64,000 bases of DNA from positions 62,001 through 126,000 of the forward strand of contig NZ_AUYB01000125.1 of assembly GCF_001625655.1 (NCBI RefSeq), in the 5' to 3' direction. Source of the DNA: Pseudoalteromonas luteoviolacea DSM 6061. Its GTDB lineage: Bacteria > Pseudomonadota > Gammaproteobacteria > Enterobacterales > Alteromonadaceae. Position numbers and translations under genes: made by a program. Under the pieces are notes generated by a model. It did not search any database. It had not been told where the DNA came from and worked only from the letters and a program-made list of their open reading frames with translations. Positions 24,889 to 33,764 of this stretch are shown here, piece by piece (positions within the stretch are counted from its first letter, which is position 1; each line of letters starts with the position of its first letter).

Positions 24889-27800
24889 TTAACCATTATC
24901 TCGAATAGTTATAGTCTTTGTCCGCACAATCGTTTCCCCATCATTCAATGGATCTGGGATTGTAAACGTTACAATTAAGTTTCCTTCAGTAAGGTTGTTA
25001 GCAGCGTTTTCTGGCGTGACACGAACGACGGCTTTCCCTCTCTCGACACCGCCACTTGCGTACACCGTGCCAACTAACTCCTGAACAGTAGTCAAGCCAT
25101 TTTCAGTCGTGATATTGACTGTTGTGCCTTCTGGCAAACTATTTCCATACAGATCTGAATAATAAATCTCAACAGTTACTTGCTCTGTTTCATTGTTGCC
25201 ATCACCATCAAAATCGCTCAGTACAATTTCATTGATATCACAATAGTCTGCACTTTCTGTTGCCTCTAATCCAAGCAACCCTGCAACAGGCATCAAAACA
25301 TTGTTTCCGTCTACAACACCAGGCGGGTTAACGCAATCAGCACCAGAAATGTGCGATTTATTTACGACAAATCGCGCATATACAACATCACTTGATGCGA
25401 CAATTTCGAACTGTTTGCGAATATCAACTAAATCCTTACTACACGCACCAGCTGTCTCTGCTGCTTCTCCACAAAGTAACCCGTTGTATATCCCAGTGGT
25501 TGGATCAGCAGGAACCCCATCATATAACCCATTGTTATTTGCATCTAAGAAAGTTTCGTTGTGTCCACCATTACTTAGCGTTGGTTCACAAGGGTCATTT
25601 TCAACACCATTGCTGGCATCACATTCTACAGAGTCAAAAACCCCGTTTTGGTTGAAATCAATAAAGGCTTCTGGCAAATCGTCATTAAGCGGCTGGAACT
25701 CACCAATATCAAAAATACCGTTTGTTCTAGTTACTGTGTCAGATGAAGGTTTATCGTGGAAGTTCTCCTGACCTTTGGTCGAAGCCAAAATTGTCACACG
25801 TGCCCCTCTTACAACTGTTCGAGTACCACCACCAGGTAAATCTACTTGAGTGGGGAAATCGCCAATACATGGTACTGGTTGACCTTGGTAAGTGTCGCAA
25901 ACATCACTTATCTTGTTTTCCCACTTATCTTCGGTAAATGGCAAAGTACCTTGTGCACGCCATTGCACCTGACACACACCACGTTCTGCAAAACATTGAT
26001 AAGTTTCCGCGCCACCAGTGCCATCGATGTTACCAACAACGCCACTCTCTGCCAGCACGTTTGCAGCAAGGTCATCTCTTGTTAATTGATTAAACTGATC
26101 GCCAAAAAAGACGCTAATATTAGTAAATACACCAACATAGTTTTGTGCATTAAGAATTGTCGTAGCGGGCGCGGCATCAAAACTATCTTGATCAGGTACG
26201 CCAGACGATAAAATTACGCCAGACGAAACAGCATTTACTTGTTCATCACCAGGAATTAAGGAGAAACTGGTAATACCATCAGGTAACTCACAGAATTTCA
26301 ACGTTGGATCAGCTGCACATTGCGTGATTTTAGACTGCCAACACGTAGGGAACTGATTATTCAGCGCCGCTTCCGCTATTTTATCGTCTGGCAGATAACA
26401 CGCTTCTACAACTAACGCACCAGGTATAACTCCTCCTTCAATGAGTGTCTTAACTTGACCATCACCATCGGTGTTACCTTTATACGTGGTTAAATCTGCT
26501 CTGCCGGTTAAATCTGCAAACCTAAATTCCACCTGTTTTTGCATTAACGGTCGGTTATCAGTGTCTATCAACTCAAACGTAATTTCAGAGGTCACTGCAA
26601 CGCTACCCGTTGCAGGAGGTAAACCTATAAAACGGTTGCTTGCGCTGACATATTTTAAAGATTGCACCGGAGCATCATTTACGAAGAAATTATAAGAGGC
26701 AGGATCGGCAGCTGAAATACTCGCCGTAATCGTATCACTGCCTTTACAGCCGCTCGCCCTGTATGTTGAACTTGCAACACCTCTTTGAGTACGTACAGGG
26801 TTATCCAGCGAAGCTAATGGGTCACTAGGCTGTTGACTTACACAAACAGAGGAAAAACCAACATCAACAGGTTGTGTATAAAGTGAACTTTCTGCGAAAT
26901 CACTTTGGGTGAAAACTTTAGCTGTAATAATGAAACTGTCGCCTGACTCTAACTCAGGTAGTGTCTGACCTGGCGTGGTCGACGCGGGTAAATTGGCAGT
27001 CAATTGAAGGTACAGTTCTTGGATACCCACCGTAAAGTTTTCTGCAGCGGTTTCACCATCAAACGAGACAGTGACAGTACCAGCACCATCGCTATCTCCA
27101 GGTTGCAGCTTTAACAAAGCAATGCCATTTACATCCGTGAGAACTTTACCTGAATTAGGTAAAACCTGACCTTTATCGCTCACTACTTCAATTATTTGAT
27201 TATCTATTTCTTTGCCATCGCTGGTGATTTTTCCTAGTTTAATAAACAATTCAGGGATCACACTTGAATCAACGCTGGTCACTTCTGTACACCCACCAGC
27301 AACAGGATCAATTTCATTCTCAGGGTCATTTCTGACAGCATCCCATCCCTCATTACAGCCAGTAAGCAGTCGAATATCAAAGCTATAATTACCATCGTTA
27401 ACGACGGCATCACCTACTGAGTGGAATATCACGTCATTCGTACGCAAGCCCTCATATTCGGCATAAACTTGTCCAACACCACTTACCGTTGTAGCCAAAA
27501 GCCCTACTTGAGCTTGACCTAATGCATTTGTTTCAGCGCGCCCACTTTGAGGATTCATCGTTGCAACATTGTCAACTGTGAATGTAACTAATGCATTTGG
27601 TACCGGCGAGCCATCTTGTGTCAGCGACGCAATTACGGTTCCAGGATTTGTCCTAGAAATTTGGTTGTTTACATTAATATCGTTATTTGATTGATCTTTT
27701 ATCGAGTCAATTACTAATAACAAACCACCGTCGCCAGCACTTTCAAAATTAAAGTTTCGAGAAACAGTTTCACCACTAGAGGAAGTAAATGTTGCTGTAA

Positions 27801-29466
27801 TGGTACCAGCTCCTTTTACAGAGTTATCTCGCAAAATAATAGTGGCTACGCCTTGCGCATTAGTGAGCACTGAACCCGATGTGGGATCGAGTGTGCCGAA
27901 AGAGTTTACAGTGAATTGCACTCTCTGATTACTAAATGCCAAACCGTTTTGAAGTAAAGTCGCTTCTATAGTTAAAGGCGAGTTACCTGAGAGTTCATTT
28001 GTTTCTACACCACTTGAATTCTTACCTGAAATCGTTAATCCAAATGCTGATGGAGTGTAGTCAGGGTCACCATCAGTATGGTAAATGTAGCTCTGGGATA
28101 CCGTCGCACCCGTTGTTGGGTCTGTGAATGTCGCCATGATTTCAGCCAAACCAGTCGCCTGAATAGCAATAAGATCTAATTTAGCCTTACCGTCAGCCTG
28201 CGTCTCCACTTCCCCATCAGATGGAACAGTAACCGCCTTTCCACCATTGGTTACCTTAACTATACCGTTGGCAACTGGGTTGTTATTGTTTGTTACTGTT
28301 ATCTCAACTCGTCCAGGTTTATCTGCATCGATTGGGTTGTCAATGCTGATTGCATTATCTGAATCATCCTTAACGGTCAGCGTCATTTGTAGTCCGCCAT
28401 CACCTGCACTGTTAAACGTGAAGGTTCGACTTAACTCTTGATCATTATCGGTCGTATAGTTCGCTGTGACACTGCCGGTTCCAGAAATATTATTCTCTAA
28501 CAAAGCGACGGTTACGGTGCCTTCGCTATTCGTTTTTAGTACGTTTGTAGTAGAGCTCAGCAATGCCTTATCAACTTCAAACGTCAATGGAGCATCTGCG
28601 ACTGCTTTGCCATTTAGCGTTAAAGAGGCTCTGATAGATATAGGGGTATTAAACGAAAGTTCACTTGTTTCTTGTCCTTGTGCATTGAACCCTAATACCA
28701 ATAATTCGTATACCTCTAGACCAAAGAATTCGTACCCATCGGACACGTACGCTAGGGTTTGAGTCGTCTCTTCATATTGTGCAGTAATATCGCCTGCGCC
28801 AGTCTGCTGTGTCGCATTGACTGTAAAGCTTGCTTGCCCGTTATTATTGGTGACAATTTTACCGTTACTGCTTGTGCTTAGAAGCTCATCGAAAGTAAAC
28901 GTAATGATTTTATCAGAGATAGGTTGCCCATTGTCTGTCAACGTCGCCATTACTGTTGCAGGTAGTTCACCTGCAAGCGGGTTTTGAGTATTGATATCAT
29001 TGCCAGAGCTGTCCTTCATCGTGAGAGCAATTTGAATCCCGCCATCACCAGCAGCTGCATATTCAATGCTTTTTGATATAGTTTCACCGTTCACATCTAT
29101 AGAGGCCTGTATAGTACCAGCACCTGCATTACTATTTGCCACTATACCAACTACCGCAATACCTTGACTGTTGGTCAAAGCAGACTCTGCGCCATTAAAT
29201 TCAGAGAACTCATCTCCAACAAATTTAACGAGTTTATCTACTTGAATTTGGCCGTCTTTGGTTACTTTGGCTTGAACTTGAATTGGGTTGCTGACACTCA
29301 GCTCGGATGTACCACTTTGAGATTCTAGGCTCAATTCCAATGCATAATCATCAGTGTTATCGCCACCGCCATCTCCGGAAGAGTCTCGGTCTATCGAACC
29401 TCCACCACCACAGGCGGTTAGAAGGAATATCATAAATATGGTGCTAAACCAACGCATTGAAAACAT
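24889..29466 (-). CDS. Large surface lipoprotein with bacterial Ig-like (Big_1/invasin-type) repeats
   Basis: This 1525-residue protein begins with a lipoprotein signal (FLLTACGGGG, Cys near 19). About seven Ig-like domains of roughly 100 residues follow. The first six fall into three alternating pairs: odd domains end in AGDGG and even ones begin LTMKDSSGN or similar. The rest is Cys-containing and less regular. Near the C-terminus are DFNQNGVFDSVE, DANNNGLYDG and DFDGDGNNE, which look like calcium-binding loops. The likely role is a cell-surface adhesin or structural protein. No passenger or translocator domain is visible. The start at 29466 has GAGGGAG eight bases upstream. Confidence 0.82.
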   Translation of the reverse strand: MFSMRWFSTIFMIFLLTACGGGGSIDRDSSGDGGGDNTDDYALELSLESQSGTSELSVSNPIQVQAKVTKDGQIQVDKLVKFVGDEFSEFNGAESALTNSQGIAVVGIVANSNAGAGTIQASIDVNGETISKSIEYAAAGDGGIQIALTMKDSSGNDINTQNPLAGELPATVMATLTDNGQPISDKIITFTFDELLSTSSNGKIVTNNNGQASFTVNATQQTGAGDITAQYEETTQTLAYVSDGYEFFGLEVYELLVLGFNAQGQETSELSFNTPISIRASLTLNGKAVADAPLTFEVDKALLSSTTNVLKTNSEGTVTVALLENNISGTGSVTANYTTDNDQELSRTFTFNSAGDGGLQMTLTVKDDSDNAISIDNPIDADKPGRVEITVTNNNNPVANGIVKVTNGGKAVTVPSDGEVETQADGKAKLDLIAIQATGLAEIMATFTDPTTGATVSQSYIYHTDGDPDYTPSAFGLTISGKNSSGVETNELSGNSPLTIEATLLQNGLAFSNQRVQFTVNSFGTLDPTSGSVLTNAQGVATIILRDNSVKGAGTITATFTSSSGETVSRNFNFESAGDGGLLLVIDSIKDQSNNDINVNNQISRTNPGTVIASLTQDGSPVPNALVTFTVDNVATMNPQSGRAETNALGQAQVGLLATTVSGVGQVYAEYEGLRTNDVIFHSVGDAVVNDGNYSFDIRLLTGCNEGWDAVRNDPENEIDPVAGGCTEVTSVDSSVIPELFIKLGKITSDGKEIDNQIIEVVSDKGQVLPNSGKVLTDVNGIALLKLQPGDSDGAGTVTVSFDGETAAENFTVGIQELYLQLTANLPASTTPGQTLPELESGDSFIITAKVFTQSDFAESSLYTQPVDVGFSSVCVSQQPSDPLASLDNPVRTQRGVASSTYRASGCKGSDTITASISAADPASYNFFVNDAPVQSLKYVSASNRFIGLPPATGSVAVTSEITFELIDTDNRPLMQKQVEFRFADLTGRADLTTYKGNTDGDGQVKTLIEGGVIPGALVVEACYLPDDKIAEAALNNQFPTCWQSKITQCAADPTLKFCELPDGITSFSLIPGDEQVNAVSSGVILSSGVPDQDSFDAAPATTILNAQNYVGVFTNISVFFGDQFNQLTRDDLAANVLAESGVVGNIDGTGGAETYQCFAERGVCQVQWRAQGTLPFTEDKWENKISDVCDTYQGQPVPCIGDFPTQVDLPGGGTRTVVRGARVTILASTKGQENFHDKPSSDTVTRTNGIFDIGEFQPLNDDLPEAFIDFNQNGVFDSVECDASNGVENDPCEPTLSNGGHNETFLDANNNGLYDGVPADPTTGIYNGLLCGEAAETAGACSKDLVDIRKQFEIVASSDVVYARFVVNKSHISGADCVNPPGVVDGNNVLMPVAGLLGLEATESADYCDINEIVLSDFDGDGNNETEQVTVEIYYSDLYGNSLPEGTTVNITTENGLTTVQELVGTVYASGGVERGKAVVRVTPENAANNLTEGNLIVTFTIPDPLNDGETIVRTKTITIRDNG

Positions 29467-29643
29467 CCGTAGTTCTCCCTCGCACAATTTTAAATTAGAG
29501 TTATTTGCATAATGTTAACCCAAAGCTTGGCAAAAAATCACAATTTTTTCGTAGTGTTGCGCATTTTTTTTTGTTCATTTCGACCCAGCCTGTTAGGCTA
29601 TAACCATTTTAACAACAAGAAGTTTTAGGGCGTCTCCAAAACT

Positions 29644-30981
29644 ATGACTGATAATAATAAAATTAGCCTAACAACCCGCATCATGTTTGCCATGCTCGCG
29701 GGTATCGGTGTGGGCTTTGCATTTCAAGGTATACTCGGTGGTGAGCCCGAGTTTTTAATTCCGCTTGGCTTATTTGATTTACCAATTAGAGGCTTGTTTG
29801 TTGACGGCCTATTTCATGTAGGCGGGCAGATATTTATTGCTAGTTTAAAAATGTTGGTGGTGCCACTCGTTTTCATTTCACTAGTATGTGGTACATGTAG
29901 TCTAAGCGACCCCAAAAAGCTCGGTCGATTAGGTGGTAAGTCAATCTTGCTTTATTTAACAACCACTGCCATTGCTATCACTGTTGCTATTTCATTAGCG
30001 CTATTAGTAAGTCCTGGTGCGGGTGTAGATATGCCAACGACAGCTAGCTTCGATGCCAAGGAAGCACCGACATTAGCACAAGTAATCATTGGTATGTTCC
30101 CAACTAACCCAATCGATGCAATGGCTAATGGCAATATGTTACAGGTAATTGTATTTGCACTATTATTTGGCATTGCAATGGCGCTTAGCGGAGATGCTGG
30201 TAAACGCGTTGCCCTTGTCTTTGATGACTTGAACACTGTCATTTTGAAGCTTGTAACACTACTTATGAATCTAGCGCCTTACGGTGTATTTTGTTTGATG
30301 GCAAAATTATTTACCGATATTGAAATGCGTTTAATAGTTGAGCTTGGTAAATATTTCTTAGTAGTTGTCGCAGCTCTTTTCTTCCACGCACTAGTCAACT
30401 ACTCAATTATGCTAAAAGTTTTAACGGGTCTAAGTCCTGTCAAATTCCTAGCTAAAATGAAAGATGCATGTATGTTCGCGTTCAGTACATCAAGTTCTAG
30501 TGCAACTATGCCTGTCACATTAGAAACGGCTACAAAGAAGCTGGGTGCTAATAATACAGTAGCCTCTTTCACTGTTCCGCTTGGTGCGACGATTAATATG
30601 GATGGCACAGCTATTATGCAAGGTGTTGCCACTGTTTTCATCGCACAAGTATTTGCAGTTGACCTGACACTGAGCGATTACTTAATGGTCATTTTAACAG
30701 CAACTTTAGCATCTGTTGGCACGGCAGGTGTTCCCGGTGTCGGTTTGATTATGCTCGCAATGGTCCCCAACCAAGTGGGTCTGCCTGTTGAAGGTATTGC
30801 CATCATTATGGGTGTAGACAGACTACTAGACATGACCCGTACTGCGGTTAACGTTACGGGAGATTGTATGGTGACCTGTGTTGTAGCGAAATCCGAAAAT
30901 GAATTGAATTACAACGTATTTAATGACCCAAATGCAGCGAAGGACCTTGAAGAAAACTTATCTGCTTCAAACTCTGCTTAA
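29644..30981 (+). CDS. Dicarboxylate/amino acid:cation symporter (DAACS, GltP/DctA family)
   Basis: This 445-residue membrane transporter has the family hallmarks: the serine-rich hairpin AFSTSSSSATMPVT, NMDGTAIMQGVATVF in helix 7, the second hairpin TAGVPGVGLIML, and helix 8 DRLLDMTRTAVNVTGD. The last holds the Asp, Thr and Asn that contact substrate in GltPh-type proteins. It imports glutamate, aspartate or C4-dicarboxylates with Na+ or H+. The exact substrate is not resolved. It is divergent from the Ig-repeat lipoprotein gene and ends at its own strong terminator. Confidence 0.93.
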   Translation: MTDNNKISLTTRIMFAMLAGIGVGFAFQGILGGEPEFLIPLGLFDLPIRGLFVDGLFHVGGQIFIASLKMLVVPLVFISLVCGTCSLSDPKKLGRLGGKSILLYLTTTAIAITVAISLALLVSPGAGVDMPTTASFDAKEAPTLAQVIIGMFPTNPIDAMANGNMLQVIVFALLFGIAMALSGDAGKRVALVFDDLNTVILKLVTLLMNLAPYGVFCLMAKLFTDIEMRLIVELGKYFLVVVAALFFHALVNYSIMLKVLTGLSPVKFLAKMKDACMFAFSTSSSSATMPVTLETATKKLGANNTVASFTVPLGATINMDGTAIMQGVATVFIAQVFAVDLTLSDYLMVILTATLASVGTAGVPGVGLIMLAMVPNQVGLPVEGIAIIMGVDRLLDMTRTAVNVTGDCMVTCVVAKSENELNYNVFNDPNAAKDLEENLSASNSA

Positions 30982-30993
30982 CCTAGTCTCTTC

Positions 30994-31027
30994 GGGCAGT
31001 AACAGTCAACGTTACTGCCCTTTTCTT
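30994..31027 (+). terminator. Terminator of the symporter gene
   Basis: GGGCAGTAAC and GTTACTGCCC form a perfect 10-bp stem with a 7-nt loop followed by TTTTCTTC. Confidence 0.92.
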
Positions 31028-31117
31028 CATTTTATCAACGCCTCGTAATATTTTTGCTACAAAAATATTTTTCATAAGATACAATCATCTGCACTAAGAG
31101 CAATTGGATTGTTAAGC

Positions 31118-31993
31118 ATGACATCAAGCACAAAAAATGTAGCATTTATCGGTTTAGGTGTAATGGGCTTCCCTATGGCCGGGCACCTTGCAAACGCAGG
31201 TCACAATGTAACTGTTTATAATCGTACTTCAAGCAAATCAGCGTTGTGGATGAAGTCTTACAATGGAAAATCGGCAACAACCCCAGCATTGGCAGCGCAA
31301 GATGCTGATGTAGTATTTATTTGTGTTGGTAATGACGACGATCTTCGCCAAGTAACCACAGGGGAAGAAGGCGTCCTAAAAACGATGAAATCTGGAACCA
31401 CACTCGTTGATCACACAACGGCATCTGCTGACGTCGCCAGAGAGCTATTTGCAATATGTGAAACTCAACAGGTTGGGTTTATAGATGCCCCCGTTTCTGG
31501 TGGGGAAGCTGGTGCAGTCAATGGCCAATTAACAATCATGTGTGGTGGCAATGTAGATGTATACGCAGCAATTGAGCCTATTATGGCTGCCTATGCAAGG
31601 TTCTCAAAGTTATTAGGTGATGTAGGCTCTGGGCAAGTCGCTAAAATGATGAATCAAATCTGTATTGCAGGCGTCGTTCAAGGCTTAGCAGAAGCACTTC
31701 AGTTTGGCAAAAATGCCGGAATCGATTGTGAATCAGTCGTCGAAGTTATCTCAAAAGGCGCAGCCGGAAGCTGGCAAATGGAAAATCGACATAAAACCAT
31801 GCTTGATGACCATTATGAGCACGGCTTTGCTGTAGATTGGATGCGTAAAGACCTTGCAATAGCGTTGGACGAAGCAAAGAAAAATGGCTCCACTTTGCCG
31901 CTAACGGCGCTTGTTGACCAATTTTATGCTGATGTGCAAAAAATGGGAGGAAACCGCTGGGACACTTCTAGTTTATTAAAACGCTTAGTCTAG
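31118..31993 (+). CDS. NAD(P)-dependent beta-hydroxyacid dehydrogenase (3-hydroxyisobutyrate dehydrogenase family)
   Basis: This 291-residue enzyme has the Rossmann motif GLGVMGFPMAGHL near residue 12, the substrate segment DAPVSGGEAGAVNG, and the catalytic Lys in GSGQVAKMMNQ (near 172). Members oxidise 3-hydroxyisobutyrate, tartronate semialdehyde or related acids, or reduce small aldehydes such as succinic semialdehyde. The specific substrate is unclear. I chose ATG 31118 (MTSSTKNVAFIG) over the in-frame TTG at 31109. An inverted repeat at 32011-32043 follows the stop. Confidence 0.88.
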   Translation: MTSSTKNVAFIGLGVMGFPMAGHLANAGHNVTVYNRTSSKSALWMKSYNGKSATTPALAAQDADVVFICVGNDDDLRQVTTGEEGVLKTMKSGTTLVDHTTASADVARELFAICETQQVGFIDAPVSGGEAGAVNGQLTIMCGGNVDVYAAIEPIMAAYARFSKLLGDVGSGQVAKMMNQICIAGVVQGLAEALQFGKNAGIDCESVVEVISKGAAGSWQMENRHKTMLDDHYEHGFAVDWMRKDLAIALDEAKKNGSTLPLTALVDQFYADVQKMGGNRWDTSSLLKRLV

Positions 31994-32010
31994 TCTAATC
32001 CCCTCTTTTA

Positions 32011-32043
32011 AACATTGGGTCCATAAAACTGGTACCCAATGTT
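32011..32043 (+). repeat. Perfect 10-bp inverted repeat after the dehydrogenase gene
   Basis: AACATTGGGT (32011-32020) and ACCCAATGTT (32034-32043) surround a 13-nt loop, 18 bp past the stop codon. No T-run follows on the plus strand. It could be a Rho-independent-like terminator or mRNA 3'-end hairpin, or a protein site. The rest of 32044-32241 is AT-rich leader of the peroxidase gene with a small hairpin, CCTCAT/ATGAGG, at 32156-32172. Confidence 0.5.
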
Positions 32044-32241
32044 CCCAATATTATTTCAATTCGACAACAATATTTAACTTTGATTAAATTTAAACCTGTG
32101 CTGACATAAAATTGTCCTAAATGGCTGCTATGCTTGAACAATGGAGGGATTTTTACCTCATTAGCGATGAGGAGAGACCTTAAAGTTGAGCCCACATGAA
32201 TAATATTAATAAAACTCGTTTTATGCACGGAGCCTTTCAAT

Positions 32242-32757
32242 ATGGATAATATTTACAGATACAGTGTTAAGTTACTTACAGGAGAAACGCTCTCTCTTAA
32301 GTCACTGCAAGACAGACCTGTACTGATCGTCAATATTGCTAGCAAGTGTAGCTTTACCCCACAGTTAGCCGCACTAGAAAAAATGTATCGCAAATATAAG
32401 CACAGCGGTTTAGAGATTATCGCTTTTCCATGTAATCAATTTGGCAAAAATGAACCTTTGGAAAATGAGATGCTGCGAGAGTTCTATCAGTCACACTTCA
32501 GCTTAAGCTTTAAGGTCTCAGAAAAAGTACTTGTGAATGGGCCAGATGCTCACCCCCTATTTAACTATTTAAAGTCACATACGCGTGGTATAGCACAAAA
32601 CCGTGCTGTAAAGTGGAACTATACTAAATTTCTTATCGGGCGAAATGGAGAGCTCTTATCTCGTTACGCACCGCGCACTAAGCCTGAATCCTTGAAGCAG
32701 ATTATTGAGGGCCAGTTACACCATGAAAGTAGCACTATTCAGTTCGCAAAAGTATGA
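32242..32757 (+). CDS. Glutathione peroxidase family protein
   Basis: This 171-residue thioredoxin-fold peroxidase has the peroxidatic Cys36 in NIASKCSFTPQ, the FPCNQFG motif (61-68) and the Trp-Asn pair in KWNYTKF (125-126). The conserved Cys64 in FPCNQFG makes it the Cys-type, which usually takes electrons from thioredoxin rather than glutathione. It reduces hydrogen and lipid peroxides. GGAG lies upstream of the start. Its last 35 bp overlap the start of ldhA, which implies translational coupling. Confidence 0.93.
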   Translation: MDNIYRYSVKLLTGETLSLKSLQDRPVLIVNIASKCSFTPQLAALEKMYRKYKHSGLEIIAFPCNQFGKNEPLENEMLREFYQSHFSLSFKVSEKVLVNGPDAHPLFNYLKSHTRGIAQNRAVKWNYTKFLIGRNGELLSRYAPRTKPESLKQIIEGQLHHESSTIQFAKV

Positions 32758-33700
32758 AAAACCATTTTTCAATGACGCCGTTAGCGCCTATCCAAATCTA
32801 GATATTGCGCATTTTGAACATGCGTTAAGCATGGAAACTGTTTCTCTCGCTTCAGGTTATGATGCGATATGTGTGTTCGTAAATGATGATGTAAATGCTT
32901 GCGTATTAGCAGAGTTAGCCGAGTTAGGTGTCAAATTTGTAGCTTTACGATGTGCAGGCTATAACAATGTAGATATAGAAGCGGCCCATGCACTTGGTAT
33001 TCAAGTAGTACGCGTACCAGCCTATAGCCCAGAGGCCGTTGCTGAGCATTGTATCGCACTGATGCTGACATTAGCCCGCAAGACTCACAAAGCCTACAAT
33101 AGAGTAAGAGAAGAGAACTTCGATTTGAACGGGTTACTCGGCTTTAATATTCACAACAAAACGGTAGGTATCATTGGCTGCGGTAAAATAGGCCAATCCT
33201 TAGTTTCAATTTTGAATGGGTTTGGTGCTCACACATTGGTTTTTGACCCAAATATTGGAGAAGGTTCTTACACTAAAGTCTCTTTGCAAATGCTATTTGA
33301 GCAAAGTGACATTATCTCCTTACATTGCCCGTTGACAGATGCCACTCATCATCTGCTAAATGACGAAGCCTTTGACATAATGAAACCAGGCGTAATGGTA
33401 ATAAATACAAGCCGAGGTGCACTGATAGATACGCAAGCCTGTATTAAAGCCTTAAAGTCTAAGAAGATAGGATACTTGGGTTTAGACGTATATGAACAAG
33501 AATCAGAGCTATTTTTCAAAGATCGAAGTGAAGATATCATACAAGATGATGATTTTATTCGTTTAAGTGGCTTTCCTAATGTATTAATTACTGGACACCA
33601 AGGTTTTTTTACCAAAGAGGCGCTTGTTGAAATTGCTTCAACAACAGTGGAAAACTTAAATATGCTCGACTGTGGTGAAGAATCACCGAATAGTGTTTAA
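32723..33700 (+). CDS. ldhA: D-lactate dehydrogenase (fermentative)
   Basis: This 325-residue D-2-hydroxyacid dehydrogenase has the Rossmann GCGKIGQ (152-158), RCAGYNNVD substrate segment, catalytic Arg231 (NTSRGALID), Glu260 (GLDVYEQE) and His292 (TGHQGFF). The DVYEQESELFF segment and overall length are typical of LdhA, which reduces pyruvate to D-lactate with NADH. The start at 32723 (MKVALFSSQKY) has GAGGG upstream inside the peroxidase gene. A TTG at 32705 is discounted. Confidence 0.94.
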   Translation: MKVALFSSQKYEKPFFNDAVSAYPNLDIAHFEHALSMETVSLASGYDAICVFVNDDVNACVLAELAELGVKFVALRCAGYNNVDIEAAHALGIQVVRVPAYSPEAVAEHCIALMLTLARKTHKAYNRVREENFDLNGLLGFNIHNKTVGIIGCGKIGQSLVSILNGFGAHTLVFDPNIGEGSYTKVSLQMLFEQSDIISLHCPLTDATHHLLNDEAFDIMKPGVMVINTSRGALIDTQACIKALKSKKIGYLGLDVYEQESELFFKDRSEDIIQDDDFIRLSGFPNVLITGHQGFFTKEALVEIASTTVENLNMLDCGEESPNSV

Positions 33701-33711
33701 AAAACAGCCAT

Positions 33712-33745
33712 AAAAAAGCGCAGCCTCAAAGTCTGCGCTTTTTTT
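33712..33745. terminator. Bidirectional terminator between ldhA and the NSS transporter
   Basis: An A-run with GCGCAG (to 33723) pairs with CTGCGC (33733-33738) plus a T-run. It lies between convergent genes and works in both directions. Confidence 0.92.
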
Positions 33746-33764
33746 GTCTCTATATATTTAGCCT

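Noticed and set aside
32121..32183. Possible 20-codon ORF in the peroxidase leader
   Set aside because: No Shine-Dalgarno ahead of its ATG and no known leader peptide resemblance. Cannot be supported.
31995..32240. Minus-strand ORF of 81 codons in the gap before the peroxidase gene
   Set aside because: No ribosome binding site or family resemblance. It runs across the 32011-32043 inverted repeat, so it is probably chance.
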